Both the position numbers and the translations under genes were made by a program. Positions 46,956 to 56,886 of a DNA stretch of 64,000 bases are shown here, piece after piece (position 1 is the stretch's first letter; every line of letters begins with the position of its first letter). The notes beneath the pieces were generated by a model. It did not search any database, was not told the origin of the DNA, and saw only the letters and a list, made by a program, of their open reading frames with translations. This DNA is from Cocos nucifera. Taxonomy: Eukaryota > Streptophyta > Magnoliopsida > Arecales > Arecaceae. The stretch covers positions 1 through 64,000 of the forward strand of contig QRFJ01005291.1 of NCBI GenBank assembly GCA_006176705.1, in the 5' to 3' direction.

Positions 46956-48555
46956 TGATAAGTATCATAAATTCATCAATAAAAATATTAATTTATCAAT
47001 TAATTGATATTAATTTTTAGAAATTAATAATTAATTTATATATAATTTTTGAGAAATTGATATTTTTATTAATTAAAAAATAATAAAATATAATAAAAAT
47101 TAAAAAATAAAATTTTATTATCAATAGAAAGAGCTCATTTTTTTGATCATAACAAAATAAATTTTAAGTAAAATAGAGCTAAAATAAAAATGATATGAAT
47201 TTTTAAAAATATAAAATAAATAAAAATTAAATAAAAAAGAAAACGGCTCAGTCGGCTCCACAAGCCGAGCCACCAAGCCAAGCCGAGCCACCAAGCCAAG
47301 CCAAGCCATCAAAGTCGACTCAGCCGTTGAAGCCATTAGCTGGTCCACGATCCAGGCGTGGACCATCAACTCATCAAAATCCGGCAAATCAGAGCTTGCC
47401 ACGTGGTGGACCTAGACCCCTAAAGGGTCTACAGAAATTTATCGTGGCTCACAAGGGTAATTTAGTCTTTTCGCTTGACAACAGAAGCGCTGATTGGCTG
47501 CGGTGTGCGGTGCGGCCGGTCCACGCGGTCCATGGGAACAGTGATTGCACGATCGGACGGATGTAGTTGTTTGCGGTCAGGATCGGACGGCTGTGGTTGC
47601 TTTTGGATTTGATTCAGCTGCAGACATCACGTGGATCACCATCGGATGGTAGCGCTCGATCCAGGAAATGATCTGACGGTCCAGAAAGCTCCCAACGATG
47701 ATCAAACTCCCAGGCACGTGATTTGCGGTCAGATTTCCTCCATCAAGCGCGATCCAATGGCTAGAATTTAATCCGACCCGATCTGAGTTGATCTGCATCC
47801 GATTTTGATGATTTTTAGACCGTTGGATTCCTATTGAATGGCTGGATTTTATCAAATTTATTAGAGATATATCAGAGCTATTTTAATTCAAATTTTATTC
47901 AAATTTTGATGATTACAAAGGTCATTAGTCCCACGTTGCCTAGAAGCAAACTTTTCAGCCCTCCTAGCTCTATAAAAAGGATCCCAGGCCTCCAAAAATC
48001 AATATCTCCGATCAAGGTGAAGCTTTGGTACAGGGTGAAGCCAGGCTATGGGTTAAAGGCTGCTTCGAAGCAACGGGTGCCGAAAAGAAGAGCCGAGCTT
48101 ATACACCATCTTTCTGCCAATGCCGATCCAAGATCATAGATCAGGCTATTTTATTCTTTTTAAATTCTATGTATTTAAATTATAAAATTTTAATTAATAA
48201 AAATTTTATTTTTTGCACTTAAATTTCTTACTTTTTATTTTTATTGCAATTTAATTTCTACACTTTAAATTATTGCTTTGCAAGTAGATGCTAAGATCTA
48301 ACTAGTAGATCTTAGTACCAAGTTTAAATTCCTGCACCTTTTAATTTTCGCTTTTTATTTTCTGACTTCACTTTTGATCCCAAAACTCTTCTTTTTTTTC
48401 TTTTTCTTTTTAAAATCAAAGATTTTAAATCTAAAATACTATCTTCCCTATGGATTCGATCCGACTCACTGCTATCTATGCAATTTCAATAATTTTAAGA
48501 AGTCGGATTAAACTGATAAACATGGTGTCTTAACGACAACATCATATTCCTATCA
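46956..48555 (+). repeat. A2 3' LTR (1600 bp)
   Basis: TGATAAGTATCATAAATTC to TTCCTATCA. It is collinear with the 5' LTR with few differences. Right target duplication ttatc at 48556-48560. Confidence 0.93.
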
Positions 48556-49303
48556 TTATCCTAGGTGAAGGCGGCGTGTAGCCCTGCACGGGTTTGAGTT
48601 TCAGGTGTGAGGATCTTGAGGAGGGCTTGGTAGGTGCTTCAAAAACTTGGGACACAAGATGAAGCAAAGAATCAAAGCCAGGAGAAGAATCAACCAAGAT
48701 AAGGGGCTGACACACAGACGGGCTGGCTCGGATATATAGTCGAGCTAGCTCGGGCTGAGATTGAGCCAGCTTGAGATGCAGTTGAGCTGGCTATCTCAGG
48801 CAGATAGAAGATAGGGTTCGAACGAGATGAAGTCGAGCTAGCCTAGCTCCTGACAAAGCCAGCTCGATGGTGGCAAATAGAACTGGATGGGATTTTCTAT
48901 TTGGGTCTAGAAAAAGCTTTTATCCTAGGGTCTTAAGGTCTAAACCAATAAGGTCTTAAAGGGGCTAACTCATGTATGGGTTGGGTTCGTATCCAAGGGA
49001 TAAGAGCATGTGAGACATATGTATATGGGCTCGGTGAGTACTTTTATGTATTAGATTAGCCTAGAAAAGTTTTTCAGCTGAGGTTTGGATTTATTAGGAT
49101 TCATGTGGTATAGCAAAAATCCTAGGATTTATAAACTCAGGTATTGTATCTTTATAATAGAGTAAAATATAATTGAGCTTTTCTTTCTAAAACTCTTTAC
49201 TCTTCTCTCTCTGGTTCCATCTTTAAGCCCTAGGTGCCGGCCATCTACTTTGTTCTTCTTCTCTCCAATAATTGGTATCAAAGAGGTACCAGGATCCAAC
49301 AAG

Positions 49304-49315
49304 TGGTATCAGAGC
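49304..49315 (+). promoter_or_regulatory. C primer-binding site (tRNA-iMet type)
   Basis: TGGTATCAGAGC, a perfect copia site, two bases after the LTR end at 49301. Confidence 0.9.
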
Positions 49316-49325
49316 CTGATTGAGC

Positions 49326-50380
49326 ATGGAGGAGGAAGAAGATCAGATTTTAGCAGAGATCAGCAGCGAGGTTCAGACCCAAAGGCTTTCTCTAGGCTTC
49401 ATGAGGAAGAAAGAGATCATAGGGCTGCTGTCCACCATCCCTAATCAAGGACTTTTTTTAGATCCACCTGTTCGCTATTTTTGATTCATACAATCATGAA
49501 GAGTAGTGGGTTGAATGTAGGATTTAAGAAATTTGATGAAAAAAAAAGTTTCATGATATGGAAGATTAGGATGGAGGATATACTGGTTTTGATGAGATTG
49601 TATTCGATCTTGGAAGATAGACCAAAGAAGATGATAGATAAGGAGTGGATGTCCTTAGAGAAAAGGATATGTTCCATGATTAGGACTTGTCTGATAGATG
49701 AGGTATTGTATGGCATGTTGGAGGAGAAGACATTTAAGGGTTTATGGTCGAGGTTACGCTGGTTGTATATGATAAAGAACATGTGCAACAAGTTGATGCT
49801 GAAAAAGCAACTATACAGTCTTCAGATGCAAGAGGGCGAGGATATTGTGGGGCATACTTAGCGGTTCGACTAGATGAGCATGAATTTGCTCAACATTAGG
49901 ATTGATCTCGAAGGAGAGGATAAAAGTTTATTATTGCTATATTTGCTATTCGGGAGCTTCGATCCATTGGTGACGACGTTGCTGTATAGTAAGAAGATGT
50001 TGGTGTACGAGGATATCGTATCAGTGCTAAGGTCTAACGAGCAGTGGGAATGGATGACGAAGAGGGAGGTCTTCAAGGAGGGTCTCATGATTTCAAAAAG
50101 GCCTAGGCAAAGAAAGAAGAAGGGTCAGCAAGAGGTTCAAGAGATGCTTCAAGTATGATGAAGCAGAGCACTTTAAGCGAGAATGTCTGCTTTGGAAAAA
50201 GTGCAAGGAAGGAGAAAATTTGGATTCTATCGATTCGGTCACTGTAAGTGAAGAGTCAGATGAGCTCTTGGTCTTCTCGGAGGAGCCCATGGGGTGCGAT
50301 GTATCTGAGATAGTTTCAAACAGATCTGTAGAGTGTGGAGGGTCCGAAGGAGCAGCGACAATGTTCGAGATGCAACGATA
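49326..50380 (+). pseudogene. gag: C gag, broken
   Basis: A short open stretch from ATG 49326 has no recognised match. The gag core 49481-50158 is in one frame with stops at 49859 and 49871. It reads FKKFDEKKSFMIWKIRMEDIL, then a copia UBN2-type helical core, then FGSFDPLVTTLLYSK. After a frameshift near 50140 the zinc-knuckle region is CFKYDEAEHFKREC, with the second Cys replaced by Tyr. An acidic tail runs to a stop near 50380. Confidence 0.82.
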
Positions 50381-50933
50381 GGCTCAGTAGTGCATCATTG
50401 AGTGGTTGTCCTTGGGAGACTCGATTATAGAGTCAGCTTCTATGGCATCAGGGGGACTTTGATTTCAAGTGGAGCACCGAGCAAAGGTGGCTTCACAGAT
50501 GAAGAGAGATATGATATGAGTTCAGAGCGGAGGAGTGCAGGAGGACCAATATCCTAGCACTAATGCTAGAGATGCATAGTTTCAGGTGGAGTAGCACATG
50601 CAGGACGACAGGCGAGGTTCTAAGGAGACCATGTCAAGATATGCAGTAGGCATTGGCATAGGATTGCTGCAAATTCTCCAAAAAGGTCAAGGATAGTTGA
50701 TGCGGCTACCAAGCAAAAGGGTGCTTATAACTCCAAGGATGGTGCATAGAAGCAAGCTAAGGTCTTCAGTGGTGGAGATGGTCATCCTAAAGGTCTCAAA
50801 GGGATCTCAGTAGTTGAAGAAGAATAGTGATGGTAAGGTGTGCATAAGTAGCTATCAGGGCATGCATCGATAGTGGATTTGTGCAGAAAAATATTGCTAG
50901 GTGTGCCAAGGCTTGGGCGACTAAGGTGAAGAT
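50381..50933 (+). other. C 3' non-coding region
   Basis: No protease, integrase or RT pattern in any frame. It ends GACTAAGGTGAAGAT, a weak polypurine tract before the 3' LTR. Confidence 0.6.
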
Positions 50934-51733
50934 TGTAGGATTTGATGTGGTGCTTCCAAGCCTTGGAAGGCCATAGGAAGAGCCAGGGTGTTGGCTCCAG
51001 GAGACTAAGATAGGTGTGAGTCCTAGGGCTAGGACAGGAGTTATCCTAGGTGAAGGTGGCATGTAGCCCTACACAGGTTCGAGGTTCAGGTGTGAGGACC
51101 TTGAGGGGGGCTTGGTAGGTACTCCAAAAATCTAGGACACAAGGTGGAGCAAAGGACTGAAGCCAGGAGAAGAATCAACCAAGATAAGGGGCTGAAACAC
51201 AGTCGAGCCATCTCGGATACGCAGTCGAGCTGGCTCGAGCTGAGATCAAGTTGGCTCAGGGTGCAGTCGAGCCGACTGTCTCAGGCAGACAGAAGATAGG
51301 GTTCGGGCAAGATGAAGCCAAGCTAGCTTGGCTCCTGATAGAGCTAGCTTGATGGTGGCAAATAGAACTGGATGGGATTTTCTGTTTAGTTCTAGGATAG
51401 GCTTTTATCCTAGGGTCTTAAGGCCTAGACCAATAAGATCTTAAGGAGGCTAACTTATGTATGGGTCAAGTTCAGATCCAGGGGATGAGAGCATGTGAGA
51501 CATATGGACATGGGCTCGGTGAGTGCTTTCATTTATTGGATTAACCTAGGGAAGTTTTTCAGCTGGAGTTTGGATTTATTAGGGTTCATATGGTAAAGCA
51601 GAAATTCTAGGGTATATAAATCCAGGTATTGTATCTTTACAGTAGAGTGGAATACAATGAAGCTTTTCTTCCTAAAACTCTCTACTCTTCTCTCTCTGGT
51701 TCCAACTTAAACTCTAAGCATGAGGATCCAACA
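50934..51733 (+). repeat. C 3' LTR (800 bp)
   Basis: TGTAGGATTTGATG to GGATCCAACA. It has the near-palindrome CGAGCTGGCTCG at 51226-51237. It lacks about 53 bases present in the 5' LTR shortly before its end. It preserves the uninterrupted A2 target site near 51030-51050. Confidence 0.9.
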
Positions 51734-52386
51734 TACTCAACATTCCTCTCTTTCTTTTTGACAGCATTAAAAAGCTCATGGGAAGGTTGAAAAAACATCA
51801 AAATCAATAATATGTAAGAATGCATCAAAATGAGAGATGTATTAAATTCAAAAAATCAATTCAAATAAATCTGCTTTCCTTTGAAAACTTATCTTTTGAT
51901 TCAAAATATGCTTAAAATATTTCTTTTCTTTTCAAAAATTGGCTTGAATTCAAATATCAAAGGCTCTTCCTCTTTTTGAATGAATATGATTTTTTAATCA
52001 GATTTTCAAATATATACTTGTAAGCTTTAAGAGGAATAGAGCTTTTTAAAATATTTGAACACGAAATCAAGCATAATATGCACATCATTATTCATTTTTT
52101 TCTTTTCTTAATGAAAATTCATCATTTAAATTTAGAAAAGATATGTATCAAGTATGTATCGAGCAAATCAATGATAGTATCAAAGCAAATGAGAATTATC
52201 TTTTGTAAATTTATTTCTTGAGTAAAAATTACTTTGATACAAATGATTTTACAAAGATTTTTAAAGCACATCAAAACTTTTTTATTATATTTAAATTTTC
52301 AAATGAGTTTCAAAACTAGAAGTATGTATCAAATTCAATTCTTAGAGTAAGATTATATTTCTAATTCAATTTAACCAATTAATTAT
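51734..52386 (-). other. Y2 interior, continued
   Basis: It starts with the right target duplication of C. Then it matches Y about 15480-16440 in reverse complement, including polypurine-tract sequences (CTCTTCCTCTTTTTGAATG near 51961). Non-coding. Confidence 0.8.
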
Positions 52387-53352
52387 TGTTGGGGATAAAC
52401 CCCGCTCTTGTCGATCTTCGGACCGATGCCTGATTGAGAAGGATTTTCGATCATTGAAGAGCTTCAACCATGGCTTCGCTTGTCCCTGGGTTGACCGACC
52501 TTTAGTATGCCTGTTGATCTTTGGGACTCCTTGGACAAACTTCCTCCGAACTTCTCCACCAGACAAACTTCCTCCAGACTTCTCCACCCGACGAACTTTC
52601 TTCGAACTTCTCCACTAGATGAACTTCCTTCGAACTTTCCCACCAGATGAACTTCTTTTGGACTTCTCCACCAGACGAGCTTCCTTTGGACTTCTCCTCT
52701 AGATGGACTTCTTCTTTAGTCGAGCTTCCTCTAGACTTCTCCTCCAGTCGAACTTCTCGGACTTCTCCTCTAGATGGTCTTCTCCTCTAGATAGACTTTT
52801 TCTTCAGTCTAACTTCCTCCAAACATCTCCACCAGATGAACTTTCTTTGAACTCTCTCTCCAGATGGATTTCTCCATCAATCGAACTCCCTCTAAATTCC
52901 TTCCAATCATCCGAAGGGCTTCTCCCAGTTGAACCTTTTTTCCTACTGATAGTGGTTATGTTTGAACTTCAATAATTAAATCTCAACTATCTGCATGTCA
53001 CGATAATGGATGCATCACAACAAAAGGCACTACCTTCTATAATAAATCCCACAAAGCCTGAACGGCCCACTACCTAGCAGTTATGGCTATCACCATCAGT
53101 TTGTTATAGGCTCTGTCTATAAAAGGGACCCTCCAGATAAATTTTCTCCAAGCTCTCTCCTCCATCTCAAAATTTTGCTACTTTCTCTACTGAGCATTCC
53201 ATTTCTGTTGGCCGAAAGAGCTGACTTGACCATCAGAGGATCCTGCTGGAGCCACCCCTCCTTCGATTTGGACTTCTTTTGCAAGTCCCGATGGCGACCT
53301 TAGCTTCTCCAGCTCCAGCCAATTCTAGCATTAATCAAATTCTACACCAATA
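52387..53352 (+). repeat. Z2 5' LTR (966 bp)
   Basis: TGTTGGGGATAAACCCC to CTACACCAATA. It holds tandem units of about 30 bp (CTTCCTCCGAACTTCTCCAC type, 52545-52870), related to but shorter than those of Z. TATA box TATAAAAG at 53118-53125. Confidence 0.85.
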
Positions 53353-53470
53353 GAATTGGTGCTAGAGGAAGGGACTTCTTTCTTTTGAGGTTTTCTTATT
53401 CTTAAAGGAGCGCTCAGTAGAGATCTCTCTTCTTCTTCCTCGAAGTCCTTTCCTAGTCGATCTTACGAGG

Positions 53471-54960
53471 ATGCCTTCTCAGAAGGCCTCGACTCGACGG
53501 TCAACCACCTCCGTGGCCAGATCTCATCCAGATCTATCCATTCTTATCTCATCCGTGGTATCTCAAGCTCCACCAATAGCAATAATGGATGCAGGGCAAT
53601 TCAACCTGCTGGTCCAGCAGGTTACAGGCCTCACTAGAGTAGTGCAGGCCATGCAGCAACAATGACCTTCGGCACCTACCCAGTTGGAGGTAGCTACATT
53701 AAGACCCCAGGATCCGGTATGGGGATGATCGACTTGGGTGAGTCGATCGATAACTTTCGAAAAAGGGAAGCAGAGAGCAGAGAGCCCTTGCTCCGATCAT
53801 GATTCAACCCTTGGGGGGATCTTACCCCCATTATGCCAGAAGACTTTGGAGATCTACGACCGTGAGGATCTTCTGAACCAAAAACTGCAAAAAATGAATC
53901 GACAAATCGAAGAACTCCATCATGCTCCTCCCTCCCACATCTACACTCCTTTCTCCCAATGAATCATGTAGGAACCAATCTCGCCGAACTTCAAGCTCCT
54001 ATAGTTTGAGAGCTACGATGGGGCTGCTGATCTGGTTGACCATCTGGAGACCTTCCAAATCATGATGCTTCTCGATGATGCATCGAACATAATTTTGTGC
54101 TGAGCTTTTCCATTTACTCTGAAAAAAGTTGCCAAAAATTGATACTCGATGTTTAAATCGAGTACTATCTTTTCTTTTGATCAGATGAGCCACCAATTTG
54201 TGGCTTACTTTTTCAATAGCCGACGTCCCCAACGAGGCTTGGATTCCCTTATCCATATCAAGCAAAAGGAAGGGGAGTCCATTCGGGCCTATATCAACCA
54301 CTTCAATGCTGAAGCTCTGGAGGTCTAGAACTTGGATCAGTCTATTGTAATGGCTGCACTAAAGAGCGGCCTTTAGAAGAATAATCTATTATTCTTCCTG
54401 AAGAAGAAGTATCCCAGAGATTTTGCTGATATGCTAGCCCAGACTGATGGTTACACTCGGATAGAAGAGGCCTTCAAGGCAAAGGATGAAGAGGCCGCGA
54501 GAGAGTGGTAGGCAGATGATTTAAGCAAGCCTACAGTAGAAAAAAGCTGAGTGAAGCTCGATCGTGCTCTAGAACTCCTCTCGAGAATAGATGAGCCCGA
54601 ACTCCTCCTCGATCTCGTTGTCAGAGAATCCCTGATCAAAGGGTATGATGAAACTCTTCCCCCAAAAGGTTTCACACCTATGCTCCCCTCAACGCTCCGA
54701 AGACTCATCTTGATGGAGATGAAGGAGCAGCTGCCAAGATCGAAGAAGATGTGGTCTCATCCTAGCAAGCAAAATCCTAATAAGTACTATCTCTACCATC
54801 GTGACCATGGTCACGATACTAAGGAATGAATCCAGCTCCAAGACGAGATCGAGGAGCTCATCAGGCAAGGTCGGTTTGGTCGATTCCTACGACGTCAACC
54901 TGATGTAAGGGAAGATCGACCAAGGACACTATCCTAGCCCGAACCATGAAGGAGGGAAGT
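53471..54960 (+). pseudogene. gag: Z2 gag (Tat lineage), broken
   Basis: From ATG 53471 (MPSQKASTRRS). Core pieces around 54010-54300 (ADLVDHLETFQIMML, then KQKEGESIRAY) and 54370-54480 parallel the Z gag. The zinc-finger-like KYYLYHRDHGHDTKE (54782-54826) has Cys replaced by Tyr and a stop just after. Several other stops and frame changes are present. Confidence 0.83.
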
Positions 54961-55099
54961 GCAACAAGAAGATTGGCCACCCCTCAGCATCATCAACACC
55001 ATTTCTTGGGGACTTCGATGGGGAGAGGCTAGCGGATTGGTGGGGGAAGCGAAGGGGCAAAGGATTGAAGAATCAATATCTTTCACTGATGAAGATACT

Positions 55100-55460
55100 C
55101 AAGGAGTTTAGTTCTCGCATAATGATGTGATTGTAATCTCTCTAAACATTGCTGACTATAATATATGCCATGTTCTGATAGATAATGGAAGCTCTATCGA
55201 TATCTTATTTTATGATGCTTTCTTTAAAATATCTATACCTAATAACCATCTGGGACCTATGAATTTTTCATTGGTGGATTTCGTTGGTGATGTTGTGCCA
55301 GTTGAGGGAATAATAACACTAACTGTGGCTGTAGGACAACACCCTAAATGGGCTAGAGCATAAGTCAACTTTTTGGTAGTAAAAGCTTTGTCTGCTTATA
55401 ATGCAATTCTTGGCCGACCTGGTCTGAAGCACTTCGGGCAAAGATGAAGTTCCCAGCAAG
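55100..55460 (+). pseudogene. pol: Z2 protease, nearly open
   Basis: The frame 55127-55363 reads NICHVLIDNGSSIDILFYD (quoted in part). The catalytic box is D-N-G at 55181-55189, a variant of D-S/T-G common in Tat elements. The C-terminal NAILGRPGL motif follows a stop, at about 55402-55430. Confidence 0.82.
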
Positions 55461-55899
55461 TCATGGGATAGGGGAGGTCAGAGGAGATCAAGCCCTAACA
55501 AGGCATTGCTACTCCATCACTATACAAAAAAGTGGCCAACCCATCCTTTGTCCAATTGATGGGCTGGATGTTCGCAACGACCTTACTGAGGAGTGGGGCA
55601 AACCCATGGAAGATCTAGTAGCTGTCTTTCTAGATGATGGAAACACAAAACACAAGGTGCAGATCGGCTCTAGCTTGGATGGAGAAATTTGGAAGTAGCT
55701 CATTGCCTTCTTACGAAAGAATGCTAATGCCTTTGCCTTGGTCCCCATAGATATGCCAGGAATTGACATCGAGGTAATGGAGCATCGGCTGGCTGTTGAT
55801 TCCAAATGTTGACCAGTGAAAGAAAAAGTTTGAAGCCATGCACCAGAAAGACAGAAGGTGATAGCAGAGCAAGTGGACGAACTCCTTAAAGCTGGGTTC

Positions 55900-56755
55900 A
55901 TTTAAGAAGTCAACTATCCAAGTTGGTTCTACAATATGGTCCTAGTCAAGAAGGCCAACGGCAAATGAAGAATGTGCATAGACTTCAAAAAGCTAAACAA
56001 CGCCTATCCAAAAGATAGTTATCCCCTTCCTAGAATTGATCAACTGGTGGATGCAACTTCGGACCTTAAACTTCTCACCTTCATGGATGCCTTGTCTGGC
56101 TACAATCAAATTCGGATGGCATCAGAGGATGAGGAGAAAACTGCTTTTATTACTGACCGTGGTCTTTATTGTTACAGGATCATGCCCTTTGGACTAAAAA
56201 ATGCAGGCGCGACATATTAGTGTCTTGTCAATAAGACTTTTAGAGAGCAGATCGATCGCAACATGGAGGTCTACGTAGACGACATGCTTGTCAAGAGCCG
56301 AACTTCGATCAATCATGTAGTCGACCTTGAAGAGACCTTCAACGCTCTCTAAAGATATAAGATGAAGTTGAATCCAACCAAGTGCACCTTCGAAGTAACC
56401 TCGGAGAAATTTTTGAGGTTCATGGTCTTGAGGCGGGGAATCGAGGCCAACCTGGAGAAGATCCGAGCCATCCAGAAAATGACTATCTCAAAATCAATAA
56501 AAGAAATTCAGTGCCTAATCAGAAAAGTGGTGTCTTTGAATCGCTCAAAAGCTACCTCGGCTCACCTCCTCCGAACTTGGAGAAGGATTGTTTCTGTACT
56601 TGGCAGTCTCTCCAACAGCCCTTGCGGTGGTTTTAGTCAAAGAAGAGGTGAAAATGTAGCGACCAATCTATTATATAAGCTGAGTCCTGAGGGATGTAGA
56701 GACTAGGTATACTAAATTGAAAAAATTAACTTATGCTCTTCTGATTGCAGCCAGG
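55900..56755 (+). pseudogene. pol: Z2 reverse transcriptase and start of RNase H, truncated by V
   Basis: The frame reads VLVKKANGK, RMCIDFKKLNNAYPKDSYPLP, FMDALSGYNQI, RIMPFGLKNAGATY and the catalytic YVDD (56272-56283), the classic Ty3/gypsy RT series. Single stops lie near 55968, 56218 and 56350. The RT connection follows, then the beginning of RNase H up to LTYALLIAAR (56726-56755, with frame changes). The next bases belong to V. Confidence 0.88.
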
Positions 56756-56886
56756 TGACTTCTGAAGGAATCAGATTTAGGGTTTTATAGGTAGATCTTG
56801 AAAACTTTTTCAAGATCCTACAGCATTTCAAGATCCTACAGCAGAAGACTTAAATAAATTAAAGATTTATTTAAATAAACATGTAA

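Larger units (their letters stand above)
41426..48555 (+). mobile_element. A2: Athila-like Ty3/gypsy element, both LTRs, no pol
   Basis: 7130 bp with LTRs at 41426-43029 and 46956-48555, a near-perfect primer site, a leader, the C-terminal half of gag, and a 3' non-coding region. The target duplications ttatc (41421-41425 and 48556-48560) are perfect. The empty site reads GGAGTTATCCTAGGTGAAGG in the other LTR of C (around 51030-51050), which proves the insertion. The two LTRs remain closely similar by eye, so this is probably one of the younger insertions. Confidence 0.95.
41314..49301 (+). repeat. C 5' LTR (853 bp without A2)
   Basis: Parts 41314-41425 and 48561-49301. It starts TGTAGGATTTGATG and ends GGATCCAACA. 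It has a perfect palindrome CGAGCTAGCTCG at 48741-48752. It carries about 53 bases near its end (with a primer-site look-alike TTGGTATCAAAG at 49272) that the 3' LTR lacks. Confidence 0.9.
41314..51733 (+). mobile_element. C: short copia element with gag only, split by A2
   Basis: Without A2 it is about 3.3 kb, with LTRs at 41314-49301 (interrupted) and 50934-51733. Perfect target duplications tactc are at 41309-41313 and 51734-51738. The interior has a tRNA-iMet type primer site and a broken gag but no protease, integrase or RT. The LTR is related to W. Confidence 0.92.
39527..52386 (-). mobile_element. Y2: Sirevirus-like copia, minus strand, split by C and Z2, partial
   Basis: The 3' LTR (39527-41023) and the 3' interior (41024-41308, 51739-52386) match Y in reverse complement. 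C lies inside the interior, and Z2 follows at 52387. The 5' part lies outside the window. The left flank ggacc (39522-39526) is the presumed target duplication. It is inserted in the V' LTR. Confidence 0.82.
52387..56755 (+). mobile_element. Z2: Tat-like Ty3/gypsy element, 5' part, cut by V
   Basis: 5' LTR (52387-53352), gag, protease, RT and the start of RNase H in the order of Ty3/gypsy. It breaks off at 56755, where V is inserted. Gag and the start region match Z closely, so Z2 shows what the missing pol of Z looked like. The left flank attat (52382-52386) is the presumed target duplication in Y2. Confidence 0.85.
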
